64,000 nucleotides of DNA from NCBI GenBank assembly GCA_003991915.1, contig RQTK01000052.1, positions 272,212-336,211 of the forward strand. The letters are read 5' to 3'. The notes under the pieces were generated by a model, which saw only the letters and a program-made list of their open reading frames with translations, ran no database searches and had not been told where the DNA came from. Shown piece by piece: positions 1-15,700 of the stretch. This stretch comes from Elysia chlorotica. Taxonomy: Eukaryota; Mollusca; Gastropoda; Plakobranchidae. Position 1 is the stretch's first letter. Each line of letters starts with the position of its first letter. The translations under genes and the position numbers were made by a program.

Positions 1-658
1 GAGAACATTTCAGAAAAATGATAAAATATACAAAAACGCCTGTAACAAATCTGGCACATTAAGAAAAAGAAGAAAAAAATAACAATTTGAAACAAACCAC
101 AAGAATAACCCCACCCCCCCCCCATATCTCCTCCATCAAAAGTTGCCTTCGCAGTAAAGTTTCATCTACTGAAATAACCAAAAGGGAGTGCACAAAAGCT
201 ATTCCATTTTATTGGAAAACATGGTTTATGAAATGTATTGGAAAACATGGTTCATGTTCAGCAAGCAGATGCGCCACTGTGTAATCTTCTTTTTTTTCAG
301 TTCAGAGCTGTATAACCTCTTTGACAAAAAAGAAAAGTTGAACCGTCTAACATTTCTAAGTGAGGCGGTATTGTGTTAATGGCCTAACTAAAACTTGAAG
401 TAGACTTAATGTTTTTCCTATATAGTAGCATTTACATTACTGTTGGTGAAACGTCATTCCCTGTGAAAACGCGGCATTATAATTACACAAATATGTCCCA
501 AATATGTCCCAGTCACGGAACTACAAAAAAGACTTTCTTTATAGAAAATGGCCCTAGTATGTATCCATGCGCGGCTCAGCTAATGAGAACGCGGTAAATT
601 ACACGAATTTGTCCCAGTATGTATCCATCCGCAGTCCAGCCAATGAGAACGCGGTAAA
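1..658. repeat. Non-coding start of window with ~61-bp tandem repeat
   Basis: No supported exon. From about 545 to 715 a unit containing TATGTATCCATGCGC and AATGAGAACGCGGTAAAT recurs three times (TATGTATCC near 554, 614 and 675, period about 60 bp). A more diverged version may start near 465. It lies directly downstream of the chitin-binding-like exon on the minus strand. Confidence 0.6.
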
Positions 659-824
659 TCACACGAATTGGTCCCAGTATGTATCCATGCGCCGCTCAGC
701 CAACCAGAATCGCCTGTGTCTGCTCTGACAAGTCCGCGAGTGGTAGTCACACAGACCGTTGATGGCGTCAAACTTGAGCAGCGCGGGGCATGCGCGGATG
801 TACAGGAAGCCGTGAGAACATGTC
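659..824 (-). CDS. Chitin-binding (peritrophin-A/CBM14)-like terminal exon, partial
   Basis: A minus-strand reading after a CTCCTAG acceptor gives a cysteine pattern typical of the second half of a CBM14 chitin-binding module: C-x8-C-P-A-x9-G-L-C-D-Y-x5-C, including the diagnostic CPALLKF...GLCDY stretch. The frame then runs to a TGA at 659. CBM14 modules are secreted and bind chitin in extracellular matrices. The first half of the module is not in an identifiable upstream exon. The exon could be the 3' end of the CCP/discoidin mosaic gene on the same strand or a remnant of another gene. Its starting phase does not match the last mosaic exon seen, so at least one exon would be missing between them. 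A 24-bp segment at the exon start (about 810-833) is repeated at 886-909. Confidence 0.5.
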
Positions 825-1705
825 CTAGGAGAGGGAAAAGGAGGGGGGGGGGAGCATACAGGAGTGGGTGAGTCTGGGATTTAAAGCCGTGAGAACATGT
901 CCTAGGAAGGCAATACATATTCAACACTATGTTATTTCTTTCTTAGCTTGTTCCAAGATAAAAGGTACATGTTCTATGAGTTGAATTGAGTTGGTTGCTT
1001 CGTGGGTTAGGAAGATGAGGGGACAATGGGAGGTTATATGCAAAATTCCATAGTGTTTTCAGTTAAAATAAAAATTACTTTATCGGAAGTGTTTGGGTCC
1101 TTAACTCCTGACATTTAGAGGGGGTCGGGCCACACTTAGATCAAGACTCACAGGTGTCTCTCTACCATCTTTTCTTAACCGCACAGGATTCAAACCCACA
1201 CCCTTATCTTGGTTGGAGCTAATCCGACCATGTTTTATTAATATTATTGTTAGTTACTATTTCACGAACTGAGCTCCACAAACTTCCCTGGTTCAGTCAG
1301 TGACTAAAGGACTATCACTGAATGCTCTTCATCACCGTCAGGGGCGTCATGACCATCAGAGGCAATAGCTAGACTAGTGTTAGCTAGAGAACGAGGTACG
1401 TCATTGGACCTAGAGGGAGGGGTGGAGGAAATGAGAGAGGCGTGGTTAGGAAAAGAGAGGGTGGGGAATGTAATGAGAGGGTGAGGGGAATGAGAGGGGG
1501 TAGCTGATGAGAGGAAGCGACGGGAATGAGAGAGTGGGAGGAGGAAATGGGAGGGGGGATGAAATGAGAGGGGGTGGATGGTTCGTCAAACAAACGTATC
1601 CTTACATATGGTTTTAACGGTGAAACTGTGTAATAAGCCAAATGTGTGTGGGTGTAAATATAAGGGAGTGCATTGATGTTGTTGGTTTCGTTGTTTTGAT
1701 TTTCG

Positions 1706-1729
1706 AGCTTTTGTTGCTGTTGCTGTTGG

Positions 1730-1767
<38 letters not shown>

Positions 1768-1775
1768 GTTTGTTT
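1706..1775. repeat. TTG/TGT trinucleotide microsatellite
   Basis: A run of TTG triplets, mostly uninterrupted from 1726 to 1765. The six-frame readings here (poly-Leu, poly-Asn) are products of the repeat, not genes. Confidence 0.9.
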
Positions 1776-1873
1776 TGTTTCGTTTGTATATTTGTGTTTC
1801 ATTGTTTTTCTTTCATTGGTTTTAACACATGACGACGGTTTTTTTAGGCTTAAAAATGAATAGTGATACTCAC

Positions 1874-7024
<5,151 letters not shown>

Positions 7025-7463
7025 TTTTTCCGCTGGGATCTTGTGTAGGTGACAATAATTGTAAACAAAGTTACTGGTGGATTAGTCCCGCATCTCGGAG
7101 TGTAGGTTGTAACACTAGCCGCACTGGAGGGCTAAGCGTGCGTCTGTTGGATGCGCCTCAACGCTGGTCTAACGCACATAGCTGGTTGGGCATTGCAGGG
7201 GCTGTAAGTACAACGCACACTAGCTTACGACGTCTTATTCACACATGCTTACGATGAGTTGTAAGCTAGTGATACGTTGTACTTACGTCCCCTAGTTCTT
7301 CATCAACCACAGCAAAGATAACACCCGAACATAAATTCTGGTAGGAGGAAGCGAAGCTGTTCGTTAGAGCGGTATACCCGGGACTTTGTGGGTCACATTA
7401 GGTTTGTTGTTGTTTAGCGACCAGCGTCAGCACTATTCAGGGTATATTGTGGATGGACTCCAA
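7025..7463 (-). promoter_or_regulatory. Probable promoter/5' region of the mosaic gene
   Basis: The 440 bp upstream of the mosaic start codon contain no ORF. They are strongly conserved in the duplicate copy, including about 100 nearly invariant bases next to the start (GGGATCTTGTGTAGGTGACA onward) and an imperfect inverted repeat at 7204-7286. No TATA box is evident. The assignment is by position and conservation. Confidence 0.4.
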
Positions 7464-7973
7464 GAAACGTCGGTACATGTACATACACCAGGAGCAATAG
7501 CAGCAGTGCTGAAATGATTATAGCACGCCGGGATGTGTAACGTGCAAAGAATCAGGAATGCAAACCCATCAACAGTTACAGAACTTAGTTAGAAGACACG
7601 AATTCTAAGGTTCCAGTTTGCTCATCAAACAATAGTGTTAAGTTAAGTGCCAAATGGTGCGGCTTATGTTAGTTTTTAGAAGAGAATAACGCATGAAGTG
7701 CGCAAACAGGACAAATTAAGTTAGATCTAGTGCAAGACGATGCTTTGACGTTTGGGATCGTTGAACATCTCTCATGTTTTCCAAAATAGTGCAGAAACTT
7801 TTTTCGTTTTACTTTTCGAAATCTCATCCCTGTTAGAAGAAGCGAGTTGGTACGCCCAAAAAATGTAGTTGCTGTACAAATTCCAAAGGCATGAGAAAAG
7901 AAGAACGTACTTATCATAATATAACCTATGCAATAACAATAATCCCAAACAACAACAACAACTACTACTACTG

Positions 7974-8062
<89 letters not shown>

Positions 8063-8362
8063 ACTACTACAACAACAGCAACCACAATACTTACTCCTGC
8101 CACCACTACCACCATTACTACTGCTAGGCAAAACAGGAAAAAAATGTATACTAAAATACTATCTCTTTGAAAACGTCTCTTCACATTAATTGGTAAAATA
8201 ATGTAGGCCTTCAATGTCTCAAAACATTTTTTAAATTCTGAATGAAAGAAAAGACTCAAGAAGTCTAAGCATAATTTAGATATCTGATACTATACCGGTC
8301 TGAGTTGAAAAAAACGTCCAAATCATACCTCCTAGGGAACCACGCATATTTCCAGAATCCAT
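7464..8362 (-). pseudogene. Duplicated 5' end of mosaic gene (exon 1 plus exon-2 stub)
   Basis: Copy exon 1 at 8329-8362 starts with ATG, reads MDSGNMRGSLG, and keeps the GAG|GTATG donor. The exon-2 stub at 7464-7506 keeps the acceptor and the Leu-rich signal-peptide core, then runs into SINE-derived DNA at the duplication junction. The CCP cysteines are lost. It cannot encode the whole protein by itself, but it could serve as an alternative upstream promoter or first exon. The upstream conservation makes that possible; nothing here shows it is expressed. Confidence 0.65.
7961..8043. repeat. (ACT)n microsatellite in duplication unit 2
   Basis: About 27 ACT triplets followed by TGC triplets. 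It is orthologous in position to the longer array in unit 1. Confidence 0.95.
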
Positions 8363-8734
8363 TTTTCCCCTGGGATCTTGTGTAGGTGACAATAATTGTA
8401 AACAAAGTTACTGGTGGATTAGTCCCGCATCTCGGAGTGTAGGTTGTAACACTAGCGGTACTGGAGGGCTAAGCGGGCGTCTGTTGGATGCGCCTCAACG
8501 CTGGTCTAACGCACATAGCTGGTTGGGTATTCCAGGCGTTGGAAGTACAACGGCGTCTTATTCACACATTCTCACGACGAGTTGTAGGCTAGTGACACGT
8601 TGTACTTACGGCCCCTAGTTCTTCACCAAGCACAACAGAGATAACACCCGAACATAAACTCTGGTAGGAGGAAGCGAAGCTGTCCGTTAGAGCAGTAGCC
8701 TATACCCGGGACTTGGTGGGTCACTTTGGGTTTG

Positions 8735-8925
8735 CTGTTGTTGCTCAGCGCCCAGCGTCAGCACTATACGGGATATTTTGTGGACGGACCCCAAGACTAA
8801 CGTCTGAAGAGTTGCTACCATGACTCCCTCATAGCCGGTCACATTATACTGATACCGACCCAACCGGCTCGAACCACGGACCTCCTGCGTCGGAAGCCGA
8901 TAATCTACCACAGAGCAACTCCCCC
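8735..8925 (-). mobile_element. SINE copy, minus strand, near complete
   Basis: On the minus strand: CTGTGGTAGATTATCGGC head, GTGGTTCGAGCCGG box B, GGTCGGTATCAGTATAATGT core, and GACGTTAGTCTTGGGGTCCG to a CTGACGCTGGGCG tail. Its tail is the sequence caught at the tandem-duplication junction. Confidence 0.75.
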
Positions 8926-9039
8926 TCCCCCTCAGAACGAGATACTCTGCACTTTGGTTTCTATGTAGATATACACGTACAAAGAGGAAGTAGTATTAGA
9001 CTTCCGACTATCATATATTTGCATAGTTGACGGTCTATA

Positions 9040-9145
9040 CCTACTTCCATTTTGTACAGTCTTAGTACCCACAATGCTGACACCGCCTCTGATTCGAACC
9101 TCGGACCTCCTGCATCGCTTTAACCCCCAGCACCACCATACTCTC
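9040..9145 (-). mobile_element. SINE head fragment, minus strand
   Basis: Contains GGAGGTCCGAGGTTCGAATC on the minus strand, matching the tRNA-like head, and a short tail relic. Confidence 0.5.
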
Positions 9146-9417
9146 TGCGATACTTTAAAAATTAACATTTAATATTAATTAAACCTCAATATCAAAGGGG
9201 ACAAAAAAGGGCAAAAACAAAATTTAACACCAATCCTGATGCCCACCCATATTGCATCACGCCAGTAGCTTTCTCGTAGTTTACCGTCTCCTAGTCCTAA
9301 ACAAACAGACTTTGCGAGCGACACTGCCACAAGTATGACCTGATTACGCCCCTTAGGCATGTGGTTTTCTGGCCTTTCATTGGCTCAATAAGTCTAGGGT
9401 AGAGCTATGACTGGACG

Positions 9418-9705
9418 CCGGTGCAAATGGCCAACAGGCTCAAGTGGTAAAGCGTTGGTCTCTCAATTGGGAGGTCCGCGGTTCGACCCACAATTATTTG
9501 TCCGATTTCTTTACCAACTGGTTGGATCTGTGTCCGTATATTGTGACTGGTTGAGACGGGAGTCCAGGTCTCCCAACCCTGTCTTGTGTGTGGCAGCACA
9601 TAAAAATCTCAGACGTCATAGTCAGCTGTCAATTGTTAGTCTCAGGGCCCGTCCATAAATAGTCTATATAGTGCTGTCGTTGGACGTTAAGCCAACTTAG
9701 ATCCA
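9418..9705 (+). mobile_element. SINE copy, plus strand, near full length
   Basis: Best complete copy. The tRNA-like head has a box A-like TGGTAAAGCGTTGG and box B GGTTCGACCC about 35 bp later. The central block is GGTTGGATCTGTGTCCGTAT / TGTGACTGG. The 3' block is GTGTGGCAGCACATAAAAAT, then GTCTATATAGTGCTG and a GGACGTTAAGCCAACT end. The tRNA-like spacing argues for Pol III transcription (family knowledge). The insertion has no protein-coding capacity. Confidence 0.8.
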
Positions 9706-10032
9706 CACACTACCGGTGCACATTCCCTAACCTACCGTCTTGGTTTTCACTCTGGGCTCCGTTAGCGCAAGGCGTGTAAAGTTCCTACACGGCGACAGGG
9801 CCCCGGATGTGCAGAGCGGTAACCACCTCAGTAAGCCTAGCAGAGACAGGTGCTGCGCTGACCTATCTATACCAGGCAGTCATTCCTTGGTTACCAAGGC
9901 CCGACCGCCCATTCCTGGGCCTCATTGCCGTAACAGGAAGCCTTGGTCTGATGGTGTTGTGGGATGCTCAAGTGAATTAAGGAAATGGAGCGCTACTTGT
10001 TCCCCATAGCAGTCTGAAATCACGGCGCTATA

Positions 10033-10860
10033 GAATTGTAAGGTGGACAAAAGCGGGGAGAGATATATTTCAAGAGTTGTCACTTACTTAGGTATCACAC
10101 TGACATACATGTAATCTAATAAAGAGGATTGCAAGGTAGTCTATCAGCTGTACTGTAAAATATTTAATATGTTATTAAATTGTAAGGTTAAGAAAAGAGA
10201 GTTCAGAGTCTTACAGTATGGTGTCTCATTATAATACGAGTACATGTATTAAAGAGTTGCATGGTCGTTTTTGAAAAGTTGTCAACTTGTTGATCATTTT
10301 TTTCCTATTCATTTGTTTTAAACAATTATTAAATCATGGTTATACAATAATGGCACGGTGGGAAAAAAAGGGGGGGGGGAGGGGATAGTTTAGTGTTCTG
10401 CAGTTAGGTGCCCCAGTTGTAATTAAGATAAACAAGATTGTAGAGTAGCCTGTGCGATATACATACTAACAATATATAATTGTAAGGTGGACAAACGAGA
10501 GGAGTATATAGGGTTCGGAATTGTGCAAAGCGCCAGTTCATATATCTAATAATCAGGATTGTATGGCAGTTCGTGAGGGCAGGTCGCTGTAATGAATAAG
10601 ATCATAGACATATAATAGTTCGAGCTCTACTACATTGTATTTGTAAGGTGAACAAAAGAGTGGAATAGATGGGTGTCAGAGTTTTATAGTAGAGCATCTC
10701 ATTGAATACATGTAATTAGCAGGGTCCTAGAGTAGCCTATGTGATGTACTGAAACTATATATTTGTAAGATGGAGAAAGGACGGGAGGAGATGGTGTGCA
10801 CACTTTTACATTTGATAAAATAATCAGGGTCTGGTCTGGGGGAAGATCCGAATACAATAG
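10033..10860. repeat. Degenerate minisatellite, about five units
   Basis: A TTGTAAGGTGGACAAAAGAG-like unit start recurs at 10036, 10180, 10480, 10641 and 10763. Each is followed by variants of ACATGTAATCTAATAA / AGGATTGTAGGGTAGCCTAT. Spacing varies from 122 to 300 bp, so units are deleted or fused. There is no ORF. Confidence 0.6.
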
Positions 10861-11029
10861 AGCGCAGAGCTATAAAGTACAGCATGTATACTGTTTCTCA
10901 CTAATAGGATAAATGAGACTGTTAGATAAGGCTAAGCGCTGCGCCGAAAATTTGTGACATTCTTGTCTGTTCAATGAGTGAAGGGTGTTCTTTTAGTGTT
11001 GGATATCACGTACCTCTATTTGGAGGTAA

Positions 11030-11275
11030 ACTGACTCAAATGGTAGAGCGTTGGTCTCCCAATCAGTAGATCCTTAGTTTAAAACCCAAGACAGGTCACA
11101 AATTTATTTGTCCAATTTCGTATGTGACCAGCTGAGACTATAGTCCAGGTCTCCTCGCCTTGTCTTGTGTGTGGCAGCACATAAAGTTGTGAGACCCTAG
11201 ACTTAGGACACATCCATAATATAGCCTATATACTCCATAGTGCTGATGTTGGACATAAAACAACCAACTCAACTG
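11030..11275 (+). mobile_element. SINE copy, plus strand
   Basis: CAAATGGTAGAGCGTTGGTC head, decayed box B, then CTTGTCTTGTGTGTGGCAGC and the TATAGTGCTGATGTTGGACA 3' end. It is collinear with the 9418 copy. Confidence 0.75.
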
Positions 11276-11279
11276 TCCA

Positions 11280-11920
11280 TAAATTTAAATGTAAAGCCAT
11301 TAGCAACCGTGGATATCCATATCATGTTGTTCTATCATTGAGTGTGAACTTATTTTTCTTTACAAATACAAAAAGCTGCCTGTCAAAGTAATATTTGAAC
11401 AAAGTTAATTAAATAAATTTAAATTAAATAATATGCAACAGAGACAGACACTAAACAAACAACCAAACAATATTATTTCATCTAATAGTTTTACACAGGA
11501 ATATAATTGTGGGTAAAATATTTAATCAAAGGAACAAGTTCATACTCTAATTCACTCCCATTACAATAAAAATGCTAAGATTTGCTCAGGTGAGAAAAAG
11601 TATCTCACAGAATATTGATGATATTATGCAATGACTCAATTTCTATTTTTGTTACCGGGTATTCCAAAAATGTACAAAAATGTATAGTTTGCTCATTCAT
11701 TGCAAATAATTAAATACAATGATTCAATGTATTTCATAATGAAAACAACTCAACTCAATATACTTATTACTATACAAAATTATACAACTCAAAGTACATG
11801 TATTTTTGTATTATAATTAAATGTAAGAATGCAATGTATTTATTACTATGAAAATGATAGTGGTATGATTAAAGGTAAGGATGCAATGTGTTGTTGTTGT
11901 TTCTAAGTCACCGAGAAAAT
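11280..11920. other. AT-rich non-coding stretch
   Basis: No ORF, splice-flanked exon or clear repeat. AT-rich sequence between the SINE at 11030 and the ORF-bearing block at 11925. A minus-strand AATAAA at 11839-11844 could end the XRCC4 transcript. Confidence 0.4.
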
Positions 11921-11924
11921 GTAT

Positions 11925-12256
11925 TTATATAATGAAAATACACAATGATTCTGTGTATTTGTTATTATAGAAATATATACAAATTTTCTTTGTATGGAAA
12001 TTACAATGAGTCCATCCTTGAAGTACATTTGTACCATGTTTTGTAGTGTTGGCCATCATGCCCCTACACACTTCCCAATCCTTGTTTGCTTTCAATGCCT
12101 CCATCACTTTCCCTACATTTATCAATGTTGTCAGTCTGTCCACTGTCTTTTCTCCTTGTTTTCCACTGCTGTTTTTCCATTCAATCATTGCAGTTGCTAT
12201 AAGATTTTTCAACTTTGCCCTTTTCAGGCCATGTTGAAATAAAGCATAAATGTATG
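11925..12256 (-). CDS. Orphan exon-like ORF with weak death-domain resemblance
   Basis: A minus-strand frame stays open for about 100 codons after a plausible TTTTATTACAG acceptor near 12273. Its centre (AMIEWKNSSGK...KTVDRLTTLINVGK) has the W-x4-G...T-x2-R-L...G spacing seen at the end of death-fold domains. No other exon of such a gene is visible. It lies 200 bp downstream of XRCC4 on the same strand, so it may simply be XRCC4 3' UTR or an alternative last exon. Function not assigned. Confidence 0.25.
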
Positions 12257-12451
12257 AGCTGTAATAAAAGCAGAACTCACTTAAGAGAAACTATGGCTTT
12301 CTATAAACTATCTCTGGGGCACCATCTCCTTTTTCTTACTTTGAAGTTAATATTTAAATAAACTTGGGACAAAATGAACTTTGATGCTGTCCCAAGAGGT
12401 TTATCTGAAGCAGATTTCACTGTACGTAACATGAATTAAAAAACTATTCCT

Positions 12452-12733
12452 CTAAAAATCATCCATGAGGTCGTCCGGATCAAGGTTATCCGAGGCCTTG
12501 TTTGACTTGGCGGATCCACTCTTGCGGAGGCTGGACTTCCGGGAGCCAAGAGGGCTGTCCCTGTGAACAGTTAGAAACCATTATTAATTTGTATGAATAA
12601 ATGAATGTTTTTCTGTTGTTGTAATAATATGATTACTATTTATTTTCTATGTCATGTTCTGATTTGATTGAGACTTTGATGTAAGTGCGACGCCAGCTGA
12701 ATTTACTATAAGTCATCTATATTATTATTATTA

Positions 12734-12782
<49 letters not shown>

Positions 12783-15700
12783 AATTATTATTATTATTAT
12801 TATTATTATTGTATCATCATCATAATCATCATCACCATCACAACCAGCATCGTCATCATTATTATAATTATTATTATCATTATTATTAACAGCTGAAGAG
12901 ACAAACAATCAAAGCCTTACTTTTCAGCAGCAGAGGAGATGGAGGGAACTCGAGGTAGAACAGGTTTTGCCGGAGTCTCTTTTTTCGCTGCCGGCTGTTT
13001 CCGCGCCCTGGAATAGAGATTGGCGTCGTGGTTAGAGATTGAAAGACATTCTTAATAATAATGATCTCTTTTTAATGTTACCTCATGAATAGTATACTGA
13101 TAAACCTCACTCAGACCCTCTCATATTAAAAGCAAGAAATTATGTTATTTTGAAAATGGTACAATAGCACATCAATGTGTTCGTAAGATCTGTATCTATC
13201 TCATGATGAAGTTAAAATACAAACTTTTACAAAATTTTAATTAACTATTGGAGAACAATAGTATTCATATCACTAATAAAACATGAATGAATAATCCTTT
13301 TCGTTTTCAATCTTTTCACATCACCCTGCACACATGTGCGCTTTGACATTTTGAAATTTTGTACATGTCTCTTTATCAGAAGATCTTGGCCCCTGATTGT
13401 CAGACATTGGTATTGGGATCCGTCCTCAATATAGCTTAGCTGCCAGATTGAGATTGAGTTTGTTGCTTACTGTCCAACTTCAGCACTGTGGTTGGGTCCT
13501 AAGACTCACTTCTGAACCATGACTCCTGTCTCAGCTTGTCACATTATACTGACACCGACCCATCCAGTAAAGCCTAGCTGCTGACAAGGGACATTACACA
13601 AAAGCAACCCACCTGCGGGCCACTGGTTTGCTCTGTACCCCGTCCTCGTCATCGTCGCCCAAGTTCAGCGAAGATTCGAGCTGTTGTAGCTGCGGTTGTT
13701 GTGTCGTCGTTCTGTTGGCCAGTTTTTTTGGTGGGGGCTGGGACTGGATGGATGAGAAAAAAAAATAAAAAGACCATTGCGGTGATTATTATGATAGAAA
13801 CAATATAGAAAAATAAGAGCAGATCACTCAAATAACAGTTTTCTCCCAACCCCACCTTTACTTTAAGAGACTATGTGAATCTTGTGTTTTACATGTCACT
13901 CTCAGTTGGACTTGACCAGAGGATTTGCATTGGGAACATGCACTTGGTTTATTCATCATTGCACTCTGGCTTTATTTTCAACATTCACATTTTTGGGGGG
14001 GGGTTCTTTTTGCGAATATCTAAACAAATGTATTTTACATTTGGAGAAATGTTGCAATAGAAAAAAAAAACAATAATTATATGTTAAAACAATGTTGTTG
14101 TTTTCTTAATACACAAACTGTATTATTAAAAACTGGAAGTTGGTCAAATATTGCAATATAAAAAGATACCAATAGAAATTTTAAAACAGGAAAAAAGGAG
14201 ATATAAATTTCAATTATTAATGCAAGGGATTCTCAACTCCCTGGAATATTTATTTTTCTCACTATAAGGTTTATAACAATCTCACCTCCTCATCTGTATC
14301 ATTGTCATACAAAGCGCTGGGGACAAAAATAAAAGAAAATACTTAGAAAAAACAGACAAACATTCCTATAAGATGACTGTAAAATGAGATTGATATAAAG
14401 TTGTACCCATTTGTGACGTTTACTGTATCTGTGTGGATTATTCTACATATACATTTATTTTCATTTATTAGACTTCTTTTGTTATAGATAAAGAGAGTGA
14501 GTGAGGGAGAGAAAGAGAGCGAAAAGAGAGAGAGAGAGAGAGGGGAGAGAGAGAGAGAGAGAGAGAGAGGACAGACAGAGAGACAGAGGCACACATACAA
14601 ACAGGCAGACCAATAGAAAGTATGATGGACAGAAACAAAGACAAACTCTATGTTACAGAGGACCTTAAAAGCCCGCTCAAGCACCTCTAAATCCATGACA
14701 AATATAACATGATTATTTTTCTTTTTTTTCATACCTGACTCTGTCGTCTGATGGCGGGGTGACACTTGAATTGTTGGCCCTCTGGTTTCTGCGTGACGTG
14801 TTGGACCTTGAGGCACTTGGCACGGGAGAAGAGTTGAGGACTGGGCTGGAAGCTGTAGGGTTTGGGGGTAATAAAATCATTCCTGTTCTCACTGAACATG
14901 GACCACAGTCAACAATGAAAAGAACTTATCGTCGGGAGTGTGGTAGCACTGTGGTTAGAGAACCTGCCTCCAATGGAGGAGGTTCCACTTTGAGCCCCGC
15001 TTTGACAGATGCATTTTATCCCCAATGGTTGGATCCATGTCAGTGTGATAAGACCGACCAAGAACCAGGTATCCTGACTTGGGATCAAAGCTTTTACCCC
15101 TTAAAATTTTGTTTTTAATTCCCTCTTTATAGTGCACTCACAAGGAATAGGCCTTGATCACGCAGAGTGAAAAGGTTAAGAAACCAATCGTTGCTCAACT
15201 TTACTTATAACCATTAAGCTAGAAGATCATATCCAACTTTTTGCAGTTTTTACATTTTTTTTAAAATTGTGATGGTAAAAATGCTATGCAATACTGCACA
15301 GTAAGGTGTGAAAGCTGGAGGGTAAACTGACCGTCCACAGATTGGGATATGTGATTTTCCTCAAGCTCTTTGATTTTCTGTTTCTTGCTGTTCAGGACCG
15401 CCACAAACTGAAAGTAATAATAATACAGACCTTAGTCAGTCAAGAATATAGCAAATTTTTCGATGCAAAAAAGTTGCTACTTGTATTAGTAAAGTTAAAC
15501 AGTTTAACTTTACCAATACAAGTAGCAACTTTTTTGCTGTAACAATTTTGTGTTCCATTAAGAAATTATAGTTTAAAACGAAATTGTTACCGCAGAACCT
15601 TATTTAATGGAATTGAAAAATATAATAAAAAATTTCAGAGATGTGAAAAATTTTCATAGAGTTAAAATGGAGAGCTATTTGAGAAACGTTTTTCAAGCAA

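Larger units (their letters stand above)
7464..8797. repeat. Tandem duplication, unit 2 (distal)
   Basis: Second copy of the 6357-7463 segment. It contains about 270 bp (7640-7910) absent from unit 1, and its (ACT)n array is shorter. It retains a copy of exon 1 with ATG and donor but only the first third of exon 2. The junction with unit 1 at about 7463-7472 shares the six bases AACGTC with both parental sequences. Confidence 0.9.

Noticed and set aside
1095..1245. Possible further SINE relic
   Set aside because: Only scattered matches to the head; too weak to call.
9430..9490. Possible tRNA gene
   Set aside because: Box A and B are present but the cloverleaf is not maintained and the sequence continues as a dispersed SINE.
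14759..15118. 119-codon plus-strand ORF
   Set aside because: It is the antisense of XRCC4 exon 6 fused to a SINE copy.
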